From Haloarcula pelagica (GTDB lineage Archaea > Halobacteriota > Halobacteria > Halobacteriales > Haloarculaceae): a stretch of DNA of 64,000 nt. The notes under the pieces were generated by a model. The model was not told where the DNA came from. It did no database searches and saw only the letters and a program-made list of their open reading frames with translations. Below are positions 1-7,676 of this stretch, in pieces. Location of the stretch: assembly GCF_030127105.1 (NCBI RefSeq), contig NZ_CP126161.1:1054001-1118000 (forward strand), written 5' to 3'. A program made the position numbers and the translations under genes. Within the stretch, counting starts at the first letter, position 1. Every line of letters starts with the position of its first letter.

Positions 1-1
1 G

Positions 2-424
2 TGGCTCTACTCCCAGCAACTCCCCAGCGTCAACACCTACGGGACCAGCAGTATCTACCGGCTGACCGCCAACCACCCCAGCGGGCAGTTGACGACTTAC
101 ATCGACGGCGGCACGACGGACGTGTTCCACGAGTCACAGCGGCTCCAGCTCTCGACGATCAGGGCCAGTGAGACCCGCGTGACGATCAACGACTCCGTCC
201 GGGTCGAAGTGACACGGACCTACGAGACCGGACCGGTCCGCGTCTCGGTCCGGAACAACGACACCGGCGCCCCGATGGCCGGAACGGTCGCCGTCAGCGG
301 CCGGGAGGTCGGGACGACCGGCGACGACGGCACGCTCTGGACAGTCGAACCACGCGGGAGCTACTCCGTCGAGGTACGGACACGGAGCGGGACGAACACG
401 ACCGTCGCGGTGCTTGGGACGTAG
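2..424 (+). CDS. C-terminal part of an unrecognised (probably secreted) protein, truncated by window edge
   Basis: An open frame runs from base 2 to the TAG at 422-424 with no start inside it that must be used, so this is the 3' end of a gene that begins upstream. The readable part (about 140 residues) is Thr/Ser/Val-rich, with alternating beta-type residues ending in a module containing VSVRNNDTGAPMAGTVAVSG, which looks like an Ig-like or carboxypeptidase-regulatory-like beta sandwich (a substituent introduced by 'G...T..DG'). Such modules are usual in exported haloarchaeal proteins. No catalytic motif is seen. The next gene starts just upstream of or at its stop. Function not recognised. 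Confidence 0.6.
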   Translation, partial: WLYSQQLPSVNTYGTSSIYRLTANHPSGQLTTYIDGGTTDVFHESQRLQLSTIRASETRVTINDSVRVEVTRTYETGPVRVSVRNNDTGAPMAGTVAVSGREVGTTGDDGTLWTVEPRGSYSVEVRTRSGTNTTVAVLGT

Positions 425-827
425 GCGACGCGTAACTTTTTGCGGCGGCGAGACGATAGCCGAGCCACTGGTGGGGTCCGATCGCTCGTGGATCGACAGC
501 GTCCGACGACGAGTGCCGAACCAGCGCCAGCTCTCGGAGAACCACGCCGTCCTCTGGACGGTCGTCATCCTGGCCTCGCTGTTCGACGTGGTGACGACGA
601 TGGTCGGCCTGGAACTGGGTCTGACCGAGGGCAACGCCGTCGCTCGCGCCTTTATCGCGACCTACGGGACGCCGGGGATCGGCCTGCTGAAGTTCAGCGC
701 GCTGGTGCTCGTGGTCACGCTCTGGGCGATGTTCGACGACCACCGAGCGACCGTGGTGCTTGCCGTCTTCGCCGTCGTCTCGCTGGCCGTCGTGGCGCTG
801 AACGCCCTGACCCTCGCGAGCGTGTAG
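414..827 (+). CDS. Small membrane protein, DUF5658-like
   Basis: The product has a short basic, hydrophilic N-terminus and then three hydrophobic helices: one around VVILASLFDVVTTMVGLELG, one beginning GIGLLKFSALVLVVTLWAM, and one at the C-terminus. The layout of an Asp in the first helix, a conserved-looking 'E.N' loop (LTEGNAVARAF) and a Lys at the head of the second helix matches the DUF5658 pattern as I recall it; the role of that family is unknown. The ATG at 414 overlaps the previous stop. A GTG at 471 is in frame and gives a shorter protein starting MGSDRSW, and is at least as likely because the intervening residues look untranslated. Integral membrane protein, function unknown. Confidence 0.7.
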   Translation: MGRRRRVTFCGGETIAEPLVGSDRSWIDSVRRRVPNQRQLSENHAVLWTVVILASLFDVVTTMVGLELGLTEGNAVARAFIATYGTPGIGLLKFSALVLVVTLWAMFDDHRATVVLAVFAVVSLAVVALNALTLASV

Positions 828-947
828 CTACTCCGCGGCCGGGTTGGAGATGATGTCGCCGCCACACTCGGGGCAGAACGCCCGGAGCACGTCCGTTCCG
901 TAGTCACACTTCCGGCAGACGAACGGCTGCTGTGCCGTCTGTGCCAT
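828..947 (-). CDS. 39-residue zinc-ribbon microprotein
   Basis: This tiny gene reads MAQTAQQPFVC at the start and carries two CxxC knuckles, CRKC and CPEC, 14 residues apart, followed by GGDIISNP. That is a complete treble-clef/zinc-ribbon and nothing else. It lies on the opposite strand, with its stop abutting the stop of the DUF5658-like gene (convergent). Zinc-ribbon microproteins of 35-60 residues are common in haloarchaea; a few have been linked to biofilm or stress phenotypes, but this one cannot be assigned. The four cysteines at codon-consistent spacing make chance translation unlikely. Confidence 0.72.
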   Translation of the reverse strand: MAQTAQQPFVCRKCDYGTDVLRAFCPECGGDIISNPAAE

Positions 948-1028
948 ACCGGCGCTTCGCCCCCCGTCGTGTTAACTATTGTCACCACTTCCGGACGGTT
1001 TTAGCTATTTCGGGCCGACAGCCACAGT

Positions 1029-1190
1029 ATGGGCACTACGCATCGGTGTGTCTGCGGGAAGACCCTCCGATACAGGCAGGACCTCGCAATCGACCGGAGC
1101 GGGACCACCCGGACCTGGAAGTGCACCGACTGTGGGACGCCGGTGCCCGGCGGCGTCGCCGAGCGCATCGGCCACCAACATCCGTCGTGA
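1029..1190 (+). CDS. 53-residue zinc-finger protein
   Basis: The ATG at 1029 opens a 53-residue frame beginning MGTTHRCVCGKTLRY and containing CVCG and CTDCG knuckles, so four cysteines in two CxxC-type pairs with a basic loop (TLRYRQDLAIDRSG) between. An AT-richer stretch (TTTTAGCTATT, near 999-1009) sits about 25-30 bases upstream and could be the promoter, giving a nearly leaderless message. It is codirectional with rpl20A-pfdA-ftsY but separated from them by a 314-base structured gap. Probably a zinc-binding microprotein; partner unknown. Confidence 0.7.
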   Translation: MGTTHRCVCGKTLRYRQDLAIDRSGTTRTWKCTDCGTPVPGGVAERIGHQHPS

Positions 1191-1504
1191 GCGGGAGCGC
1201 CTGGGGAGGACCGGGTGCGGTGCTGTGCGGTCGGCCGGGAGGCCGCTCCGTCGGCCGACCCGGGGACGGGCGGGGCCGCTGGAGCGCATACCGCGCCGCA
1301 GGAGCGGTTTCCCCGGAAGGGCAGCGAAGCCGCGCCTTCCGGCATGGCGAGCGGCGTCGCCGTCTCGAACCATCTCGTTCGCTCCGCCCACGAAAACCAC
1401 GTTTTTCGAAGAGTGGTTCGAGCCCGCCGACAGCGCGACTCGAACCCGACGACGAAAAAGGTGGAAGGGGAAGATACTTCCCTGCCCTGCTCACACCAGA
1501 AGGT
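1191..1504. other. Gene-free stretch rich in inverted repeats
   Basis: No convincing gene is present. The stretch holds several perfect inverted repeats: GGTCGGCC/GGCCGACC at 1229-1236 and 1253-1260; CCGGAAGG/CCTTCCGG at 1313-1320 and 1335-1342; CTCGAACCA/TGGTTCGAG at 1364-1372 and 1414-1422, the last enclosing a smaller CGAAAA/TTTTCG dyad. The density suggests either a structured transcript or a mobile remnant. The translations here are Arg/Ser/Pro-rich and look like non-coding GC-rich DNA. Confidence 0.5.
1468..1482 (+). promoter_or_regulatory. GGGAAG-ATA-CTTCCC palindrome in the rpl20A promoter position
   Basis: A perfect 6-base dyad with a 3-base centre lies 23-37 bases before the rpl20A ATG, in the usual place of the TATA/BRE element of a leaderless haloarchaeal gene. 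It could be an operator overlapping the core promoter; that is inference from position and symmetry only. Confidence 0.35.
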
Positions 1505-1678
1505 ATGAGCACGTACACTGTTCGCGGCAGTTTCCCGGCCCGAGACGGGCCCCAGGAGTTCGAGAAGGAGGTCGAGGCGCCAAACGAGAAAGTTGCCGAG
1601 GAGCGCGTCTACAGCAACTTCGGCTCCCAGCACAACCTCAAGCGCACACAGATCACCATCGACGAGGTGGCAGCATGA
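1505..1678 (+). CDS. rpl20A: Large-subunit ribosomal protein L20a/L18a (LX)
   Basis: A 57-residue protein beginning MSTYTVRGSFPARDGPQEF and ending with KRTQITIDEV. The pattern of a strand, a Lys/Glu-rich EKEVEAPNEKVAEERVY helix and the terminal 'LKR.QI.I' strand is typical of archaeal L18Ae/LX proteins. It binds the large ribosomal subunit. The start at 1505 gives the normal family length; longer readings upstream pass through non-coding GC-rich DNA. The stop overlaps the pfdA start (ATGA), and the order rpl20A-pfdA-ftsY is the classical archaeal arrangement, which supports the call strongly. Confidence 0.9.
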   Translation: MSTYTVRGSFPARDGPQEFEKEVEAPNEKVAEERVYSNFGSQHNLKRTQITIDEVAA

Positions 1679-2148
1679 TGGGCGGTGGCGGCGGTGGCGG
1701 CGGCGGCCAGATGCAGCAGCTGTCCCAGGAGATCGAGCAGATGGAGCAGGAAGTCCAGGCCATCGACGACGAGATCGAGCGCCTGCGCGACAAGAAAGTC
1801 GACATCGACGACGCCATCGAGGCCATCGAGACGCTGGAAACTGGCTCGACGGTCCAGGTCCCGGTCGGCGGCGACGCCTACATCCGCGCGACGGTCGACG
1901 ACATCGACCAGGTTGTCGTCTCCCTGGGTGGCGGCTACGCCGCCGAGCGCGACCAGAACGGCGCCATCAGCACGCTGGAGACCAAACAGGAGACGCTGGA
2001 CGACCAGATCGAGGACCTCCAGTCCGACAAGGCCGAAGTCGAGACCGAGAAAGAGGAACTCGAACAGCAGGCCCAGCAGATGCAACAACAGCAGATGCAG
2101 CAGATGATGCAGCAGCAACAGCAGCAGGAAGACGCCGACGACGAGTAA
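1675..2148 (+). CDS. pfdA: Prefoldin subunit alpha
   Basis: The product (157 residues) starts with a Gly run, then a long coiled coil (MQQLSQEIEQMEQEVQAIDD), a central beta segment with GSTVQVPVGGDAYIRATVDD, and a second coiled coil ending in a Gln/Met-rich tail. Coil-beta hairpin-coil is the prefoldin alpha fold; two alpha and four beta subunits make the jellyfish-shaped cytosolic chaperone that passes unfolded proteins to the thermosome. The ATG at 1675 overlaps the rpl20A stop by four bases; 1678 is an equivalent second Met. The Gly9 N-terminus and the Q-rich tail are species-specific decorations. ftsY follows 7 bases later, so the three genes are probably one transcript. Confidence 0.93.
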   Translation: MMGGGGGGGGGQMQQLSQEIEQMEQEVQAIDDEIERLRDKKVDIDDAIEAIETLETGSTVQVPVGGDAYIRATVDDIDQVVVSLGGGYAAERDQNGAISTLETKQETLDDQIEDLQSDKAEVETEKEELEQQAQQMQQQQMQQMMQQQQQQEDADDE

Positions 2149-2155
2149 GGCCGCC

Positions 2156-3442
2156 ATGTTCGACGGACTGAAAGACAAGCTCAGCAGTTTCACCAGCGAT
2201 GTCGAGGAGGATGTCGACGAGGAGGCTGTCGACGAAGACGCTGGCGAGGACGAACTGGCCGACGCCGAGCCGACGCCAGAAGCCGACGACAGCGACGCTG
2301 GTGAGCCCGCCGACGCGGTGAGCGAGACGGCAGAGACGCCCGCCGCTGGCACTGCGGATGGGACTGCTGCCGACGAGTCCGCGGAGACCACGGACGACGA
2401 ACCCTCGGACGACGCCGAGGGCGACACGGCGGCTGTCGGGATCGGTGGTGCGGACACCGCGTCGTCGACCGACGAGAGTGATGCGGCCAGCGAGACGGCC
2501 GACTCCGACGACAGCGATGCCGTCGGCGAAACGGACGACGCGGACGACGATGGCGGCCGGAGCCTCACCGAGAAGGCCAAGATCATGGCCACCGGCAAGA
2601 CCGTCATCGAGGAGGACGACCTGCAGGACCACCTCGACGACCTGGAACTGGCGCTTTTGTCCAGCGACGTGGAGATGGGCGTCGCCAACGAGATCCTGCA
2701 GGGGGTCAAGGCGAACCTCACAGGCCAGACCCGCCGCCGTCTCTCCAGTACGGGCAACATGGTCCAGGACGCGGTTCGGGAAGCGCTGTACGACGTGATC
2801 AGCGTCGGCCAGTTCGACTTCGACGAGCGCGTGGCCGCGGCCGACAAGCCCGTCGTCATCGTCTTCACCGGCGTCAACGGCGTCGGGAAGACGACCACCA
2901 TCGCCAAACTCGCGCAGTACTTCGAGGACCGCGGGCTCTCGACGGTGCTGGCGAACGGCGACACCTACCGTGCCGGCGCCAACGAACAACTCCAGCAACA
3001 CGCCCAGAACCTCGACAAGAAAGTCATCGCCCACGAGCAGGGGTCGGACCCGACGGCAGTCATCTACGACGCCGTCGAGTACGCCAACGCCAACGACATC
3101 GACGTGGTGCTTGGCGATACGGCCGGTCGCCTGCACACCTCCGACGACCTGATGGCCCAACTGGAGAAGATCGACCGCAACATCGACCCGGACATGACGC
3201 TGTTCGTCGACGAAGCGGTCGCCGGCCAGGACGCGGTCAACCGCGCTCGGGAGTTCAACGACGCCGCCGAGGTCGACGGCGCGGTACTGACGAAAGCCGA
3301 CGCCGATCCACAGGGCGGGGCCGCCATCTCGATCGCCCACGTGACCGGCAAGCCGATCCTCTTCCTGGGGACCGGGCAGGACTACGACGATCTGGAGCAG
3401 TTCGATCCCGAGGAGATCGTCGATCAGTTGCTCGGGGAGTAG
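2156..3442 (+). CDS. ftsY: Signal recognition particle receptor FtsY (SRP GTPase)
   Basis: A 428-residue protein with a very acidic, low-complexity N-terminal domain (about residues 10-140, Asp/Glu/Ala/Ser), then the NG domain. Visible motifs are the P-loop GVNGVGKTTT (about 238), the DTYRAGANEQL insertion-box segment, DTAGR (G3, about 318), TKAD (G4, about 378) and the GGAAIS closing loop. It docks the SRP-ribosome complex at the membrane and hydrolyses GTP together with SRP54. The acidic domain stands in for the membrane-binding A domain and fits a high-salt cytoplasm. It lies 7 bases after pfdA. A short ACCCG-TTTT-CGGGT hairpin directly follows the stop. Confidence 0.96.
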   Translation: MFDGLKDKLSSFTSDVEEDVDEEAVDEDAGEDELADAEPTPEADDSDAGEPADAVSETAETPAAGTADGTAADESAETTDDEPSDDAEGDTAAVGIGGADTASSTDESDAASETADSDDSDAVGETDDADDDGGRSLTEKAKIMATGKTVIEEDDLQDHLDDLELALLSSDVEMGVANEILQGVKANLTGQTRRRLSSTGNMVQDAVREALYDVISVGQFDFDERVAAADKPVVIVFTGVNGVGKTTTIAKLAQYFEDRGLSTVLANGDTYRAGANEQLQQHAQNLDKKVIAHEQGSDPTAVIYDAVEYANANDIDVVLGDTAGRLHTSDDLMAQLEKIDRNIDPDMTLFVDEAVAGQDAVNRAREFNDAAEVDGAVLTKADADPQGGAAISIAHVTGKPILFLGTGQDYDDLEQFDPEEIVDQLLGE

Positions 3443-3446
3443 CCAC

Positions 3447-3460
3447 ACCCGTTTTCGGGT
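3447..3460 (+). terminator. Short hairpin after ftsY
   Basis: ACCCG and CGGGT arms flank a TTTT loop, beginning 5 bases after the ftsY stop. Archaeal termination relies on T-runs more than hairpins, so this is a weak terminator candidate. Its position between an operon end and an independent promoter is the main support. Confidence 0.3.
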
Positions 3461-3514
3461 AGTCCCCGGGCCGCCCGTCAATACTTACCCACAGAGTCCA
3501 TACCACAGACAGAG

Positions 3515-5179
3515 ATGCGTAGCGTCGGCGAACTGACGGCCGGCCGGTTCACCGGTCCCGGAATCGCGGTGTTCGTCTCGGGGGTGGCCAGCATGGGCCT
3601 GGAGATCCTCGCCGGCCGTATCGTCGCCCCACAGTTCGGTAGCAGTATCTACACCTGGGGGAGCATCATCGGCGTCTTCCTCGCGGCGCTGAGTCTGGGT
3701 TATCACTACGGCGGCAAGCGAGCCGCCCGGCGGGCCAGTCGGCCGCGCCTCGCCCGGCTGCTGGTCTGGACGGCCGCCTACGTCGCCGTCGTGATCTTCG
3801 CCAGCGACCTGATGCTCTCGCTCGGTGCCGCGTTCCCGCTGCCCAGTCGGTTCGCCTCGCTGCCGGCGATCACCCTGTTGTTCGGGCCGCCGACGTACCT
3901 GCTGGGGTTCATCAGCCCGTACGCGGCACAGCTCTCGGCGACCGAGGGGGTCGGCGAGGCCTCCGGCGAGGTGTACGCGATCGGCACCATCGGCAGCATC
4001 ATCGGCGCGTTCGGCACGACCTTCCTGTTGATCCCGTCGTTCAGTATCGAGGTCATCGGCTTCGTCTTCGGCGCGCTCCTGATCGTGACGGCAGCGGGGC
4101 TCGTGCTCACCTCCGCCGGGCGGGACCCGCTGTACTCGACCGTCGCCGTCGGCGTCCTCCTCGTCGCCGCGGTCTCCAGCGGCGCGATCGGCGTCTCGAC
4201 GGGCGGCCAGGTCGTCTACCAGACCCAGACGCCGTACCAGGAACTGGAGGTGACCGAACTCGGCGGCACGCGAACCCTCTATCTCGACGGTCAGCGCCAC
4301 AGCGCGATGGACATCGACGACCCCGATAGACACGTCTTCACGTACACGCGGTACTTCCACCTGCCCTACCTCCTGGCCGACGACCCCGACGACATCGACC
4401 GGGTGCTGTTCGTCGGCGGCGGCGGGTTCAGCGGCCCCAAGCGGTTCGTCTCCGAGTACGACGCGACCGTCGATGTCGTCGAGATCGACCCAGCGGTCAT
4501 CCGTGTCGCCAAGGAGTACTTCGCCGTCGAGGAGTCCGAGCGGTTGAACGTCTACAACGACGACGGTCGGCGGTTCCTCCGGGAGACGAACCACACCTAC
4601 GACCTCATCGTCCTCGACGCCTACAAGAAGGACAAGGTGCCCTTCCAGCTCACGACGGTGGAGTTCATGGCGTTGACCCGGGAGCGACTGTCCGAGGACG
4701 GCATCCTCGTGTCGAACCTCATCTCCGCGCCCGCCGGCCCCGCCTCCAAATTCTATCGCTCGGAGTACCGCACCGTGAACGAGGTCTACCCGCAGGTCTA
4801 CAGTTTCTCGACGGCGTCGGGGTCGACCGTCGTCCAGAACATCGAACTCGTCGCGACCAGGGACACGGCCCGGCTCTCGGAGGCCGAACTCCGACAGCGG
4901 AACCGCCAGCGCGACATCGGGATCGACCTCTCGGGGGCGGTCAACAGCTACCAGAACCCGCCCCCGACCGGAGACGTGCCGGTGCTCCGGGACGACCGCG
5001 CCCCGATCGACAGCCTGCTCGACCCGATGGTCGGTCAGGAGTACGTGATCGAGCAGGCCCCGCCGAATGGGAGCACAGCGACGCCATCGCTCGACGCGAG
5101 TGCTGTGTCGTCGGAACGATTCTCACCATCGGTTCGTCCGGGTACAGGAAACGGAACGGAAAGCGGTGTCGGCGTTTAG
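3515..5179 (+). CDS. Membrane-anchored spermidine-synthase-like protein
   Basis: The 554-residue protein has about seven hydrophobic helices in residues 15-230 followed by a Rossmann methyltransferase-like domain with VGGGGFSG (about 300), the acidic DVVEIDP strand end (about 320) and YDLIVLDAY. This is the architecture of fused MFS-like/spermidine-synthase proteins. The soluble half resembles SpeE aminopropyltransferases, but whether it makes polyamines is uncertain: these fused forms often lack proof of that activity. The start at 3515 follows a CAATACTTACCC stretch about 30 bases upstream that may be the promoter. It stands alone, downstream of ftsY and convergent with the amidohydrolase gene. 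Confidence 0.82.
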   Translation: MRSVGELTAGRFTGPGIAVFVSGVASMGLEILAGRIVAPQFGSSIYTWGSIIGVFLAALSLGYHYGGKRAARRASRPRLARLLVWTAAYVAVVIFASDLMLSLGAAFPLPSRFASLPAITLLFGPPTYLLGFISPYAAQLSATEGVGEASGEVYAIGTIGSIIGAFGTTFLLIPSFSIEVIGFVFGALLIVTAAGLVLTSAGRDPLYSTVAVGVLLVAAVSSGAIGVSTGGQVVYQTQTPYQELEVTELGGTRTLYLDGQRHSAMDIDDPDRHVFTYTRYFHLPYLLADDPDDIDRVLFVGGGGFSGPKRFVSEYDATVDVVEIDPAVIRVAKEYFAVEESERLNVYNDDGRRFLRETNHTYDLIVLDAYKKDKVPFQLTTVEFMALTRERLSEDGILVSNLISAPAGPASKFYRSEYRTVNEVYPQVYSFSTASGSTVVQNIELVATRDTARLSEAELRQRNRQRDIGIDLSGAVNSYQNPPPTGDVPVLRDDRAPIDSLLDPMVGQEYVIEQAPPNGSTATPSLDASAVSSERFSPSVRPGTGNGTESGVGV

Positions 5180-5216
5180 CTGTCCCGATCTGCGGTCGGA
5201 CGCCTGTGGGCTCCTG

Positions 5217-6158
5217 TCACGGATCGACGAGAAGCGAGAGCGCGTTCTCGGCTAACACCTGTTGTGCCGCCCCCTCTGGGGAGCAGCGATCGACAGCGGC
5301 GGCCAATTCGTCGATTTCGTCCCCGTCGCGGGGCTCGAAGGGGTAGTCGGTTCCGAACACCACCTGCGAGGTCGGGATCTCGTCGAAGGTCGCTCGAAGG
5401 GGCTGTTCATATCCGAAGAATCCGGACGTATCGAGGTAGATTCGCTCGTCGAGATACCGCTTGAACTCCTCGTAGGGGACTACCGAGTCCTGCCCCGGCC
5501 AGCGGCCCGCGTCTAGCTGGAGGTGGACCCGCCCGAGCATGCTGGCGATGTTCCCGCCGAGATGGTGGAAGACGAGGTTCAGGTCCTGGTAGGAGTCGAG
5601 GACGCCCTCGTGGATCACCTTACAGATGCTCTCGGAGAGGGCCGCCTCCCGTCCGAAGATCGCGTTCAGCAGGTACGTGTCGTCCAGCGCCTCGGGATGG
5701 ACCGACTCGTGGAGTTTGGGGTGGACGAGCAGTGGCGCGTCGTGGCGTTCCGCGACCTCGAAGACCGGTTCCAGTTGGCTGTCGGTCAGTTCGACGCCTT
5801 CGGTCTTCGTCTCGACCGCGCCACCGTGGTAGCCCTGGTCCAGTGCCCGCTCGAACTCCCGTGCGGCGGCCTCGCCGCCAGCGGCAACCGGGATCGCTGC
5901 CAGTCCGTAGAACCGGTCGTAGTCGGTGACGACTTCCAGCAGCGCGTCGTTTGCGCTGCGGACGCCCTCGACATCCGACGAGCCCATGTAGAAGGGCTGT
6001 GAGAGGACGACCTCGTCGACGCCCGCGGCGTCGTACAGGTCAACGAGGGTATCGGGATCGGAGAGCCGAGGGCCGAGTAACTCACCGAGTTGCCCCTCGC
6101 GTATCGGATCGGGATACACCGACTCCGGGTAGAGGTGACCGCCGAAGTCGACCGTCAT
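5217..6158 (-). CDS. Amidohydrolase-2 (ACMSD-like) family protein
   Basis: A 313-residue TIM-barrel amidohydrolase. Visible marks are VDFGGHLYPE at the N-terminus, LVHPKLH in mid-chain, LVFHHLGGN, and the terminal VFGTDYPFEP with the catalytic-type Asp. Members decarboxylate or hydrolyse small carboxylated substrates in the cytosol. In the expected D-x-H-x-H metal motif the first His is Gly (D4, G6, H8), so the metal site may be altered. Its start overlaps the end of the allantoinase-like gene upstream by 4 bases, so the two are co-transcribed and probably act in sequence on one substrate. Confidence 0.85.
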   Translation of the reverse strand: MTVDFGGHLYPESVYPDPIREGQLGELLGPRLSDPDTLVDLYDAAGVDEVVLSQPFYMGSSDVEGVRSANDALLEVVTDYDRFYGLAAIPVAAGGEAAAREFERALDQGYHGGAVETKTEGVELTDSQLEPVFEVAERHDAPLLVHPKLHESVHPEALDDTYLLNAIFGREAALSESICKVIHEGVLDSYQDLNLVFHHLGGNIASMLGRVHLQLDAGRWPGQDSVVPYEEFKRYLDERIYLDTSGFFGYEQPLRATFDEIPTSQVVFGTDYPFEPRDGDEIDELAAAVDRCSPEGAAQQVLAENALSLLVDP

Positions 6159-7513
6159 TCGGCCTCACCTCGGCGGACGAACTCCCCGTATCCGGGGTCG
6201 CCGACGACTTCACCCTCGTGGTAGACTGGCTCGCCACGGACCAGCGTCGTCTCCACGTCGCCGGTGATCGTCAGCCCGTCGAGCGGCGTCCAGCCACACT
6301 TCGCGACGACGTTCTCGTTCCGGAGTGTCTGCTCGCGGTCGAGATCGACGATGGTGAGGTCGGCGTCGGCACCGACCTGCAGGCTGCCTTTCCGCGGGTA
6401 AAGGTCGAGTATCTTCGCGGGGTTGGTAGCGAAGACCTCTGCGATTCGCTCGATCGAGACCTTACCTTCGGCGACACCGTTCAACAACAGCGGTAATACC
6501 GTCTCGACGCCCGGAATGCCGAAGGGGGCGTCGAAGACGTTGTCTTCCCCCTCGGCTTTCTGCTCCAGTGTCGAGGGTGCGTGGTCGGCGTTGATCATGT
6601 CGATCTCGCCAGCGTCTAACCGCTCCCACAGCTCTCGCCGGTCAGACTCCTCGCGAGCGGGCGGCGTGAACATCGTGTACGGCGCGTCCTCGACGATATC
6701 TTCACGAGTCAGATAGAAGTAGTGTGGACAGCTCTCGGCGTACACGTCGACCCCCTGTGACTTGTAGTGGTTCACCTGATCGATCAGTTCGGGGTGGCTC
6801 AGGTGTGCAAACCAGAACGGGACGCCGGTCTGTTTCGCGATCCGGAGCGTCGTCGAGACGGCGACCTGTTCTGCCTCCTTCGATCGCCAGTCCGGGATGA
6901 CGCTGCCGTCGGTGCGGCCCTCCTCGCGGATCCGCTCCTCGTTTGCGTTCAACATCAGTTCGTCCTCGGGGTGGACCATGCTGATCCCACCGACCCGGTC
7001 GATCTCCTCGTAGAGTCGGTGCATGTCCGCGCTCTGGAGGGCGGGGACGCCGTGGACATCGCAGGTGAAGCTCTTGTACGCGAGTGTCCCTTCCGCTTCG
7101 AGCCCCGCGATCTCGTCGACGTTGTCGGGGTGGCCACCCGCGAGCAGGCCGAAGTCGACGCGCGCTCGGTCCGAGAGGTAGTCGCGCTTGTCGGTGAGGA
7201 TGTCGGCTGTCAGGACCGTCGGATCTGTCCGGTGGTGTTCGCCCACGGTCGTGATGCCGCCGGCGGCCGCCGCGGCCGTCCCGGTCGGGAAGTCCTCCCG
7301 CTCCGTGTCGCCGGGGTCCATCATGTGGACGTGTGGATCGACGCCGCCTGGAAGGATGTGCTTGCCAGCAGCGTCGATGGTACGCTCGGCCTCCACTGTC
7401 TCTGCTGGATCGAGGACGGCCGCGATCCGGCCGTCCCGGATCGCGACTGTCGCCGGGAACTGCTCGGTAGCAGTGACTACCGTGCCGTCGGTGATTGCAG
7501 TGTCGTACACCAT
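6155..7513 (-). CDS. Cyclic amidohydrolase: allantoinase/hydantoinase/dihydroorotase family
   Basis: The 452-residue protein has the full metal centre of the urease-superfamily cyclic amidases: H61 and H63 (DPHVHMMDPG), the probable carboxylated lysine K147 (AYKSFTC), H181 (HPEDE), H237/H240 (HLSHP) and D310 (INADHAPS). The C-terminal region (KCGWTPLDG, TLVRG) is most like allantoinases. It should open a cyclic amide ring to an N-carbamoyl or ureido acid. The ATG at 7513 (MVYDTAITDG) is preferred over the longer reading from 7534 because a TTATAC box lies about 30 bases upstream of it. It is translationally coupled to the amidohydrolase-2 gene. The true substrate (allantoin, hydantoin, dihydropyrimidine or other) is not decidable here. 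Confidence 0.88.
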   Translation of the reverse strand: MVYDTAITDGTVVTATEQFPATVAIRDGRIAAVLDPAETVEAERTIDAAGKHILPGGVDPHVHMMDPGDTEREDFPTGTAAAAAGGITTVGEHHRTDPTVLTADILTDKRDYLSDRARVDFGLLAGGHPDNVDEIAGLEAEGTLAYKSFTCDVHGVPALQSADMHRLYEEIDRVGGISMVHPEDELMLNANEERIREEGRTDGSVIPDWRSKEAEQVAVSTTLRIAKQTGVPFWFAHLSHPELIDQVNHYKSQGVDVYAESCPHYFYLTREDIVEDAPYTMFTPPAREESDRRELWERLDAGEIDMINADHAPSTLEQKAEGEDNVFDAPFGIPGVETVLPLLLNGVAEGKVSIERIAEVFATNPAKILDLYPRKGSLQVGADADLTIVDLDREQTLRNENVVAKCGWTPLDGLTITGDVETTLVRGEPVYHEGEVVGDPGYGEFVRRGEAE

Positions 7514-7566
7514 GACAACACGTTTCATCCCCAAGCACGTATAACTTTTCTACATTAGCAGTCATT

Positions 7567-7589
7567 TCTAGAGAGAATACTACTCTAGA
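7567..7589. promoter_or_regulatory. TCTAGAG-N9-CTCTAGA dyad between divergent genes
   Basis: A perfect 7-base inverted repeat with a 9-base AT-rich centre lies between the allantoinase-like gene (minus) and the asparaginase-like gene (plus). Its place between two divergent promoters suggests an operator for a dimeric regulator, such as the Lrp/AsnC protein encoded at 11.7-12.2 kb. Confidence 0.4.
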
Positions 7590-7676
7590 TCTCTTTTCAC
7601 AACCCTAACCGACCCGATACCCGACTTCAATTTCGTCATCAGAAATTTTTAGGTATCTCTCACAGAAGGAGTGTAT

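Noticed and set aside
1430-1460. A possible minus-strand tRNA T-loop (GGTTCGAGTC)
   Set aside because: No pairing T-stem, acceptor stem or anticodon arm could be built around it.
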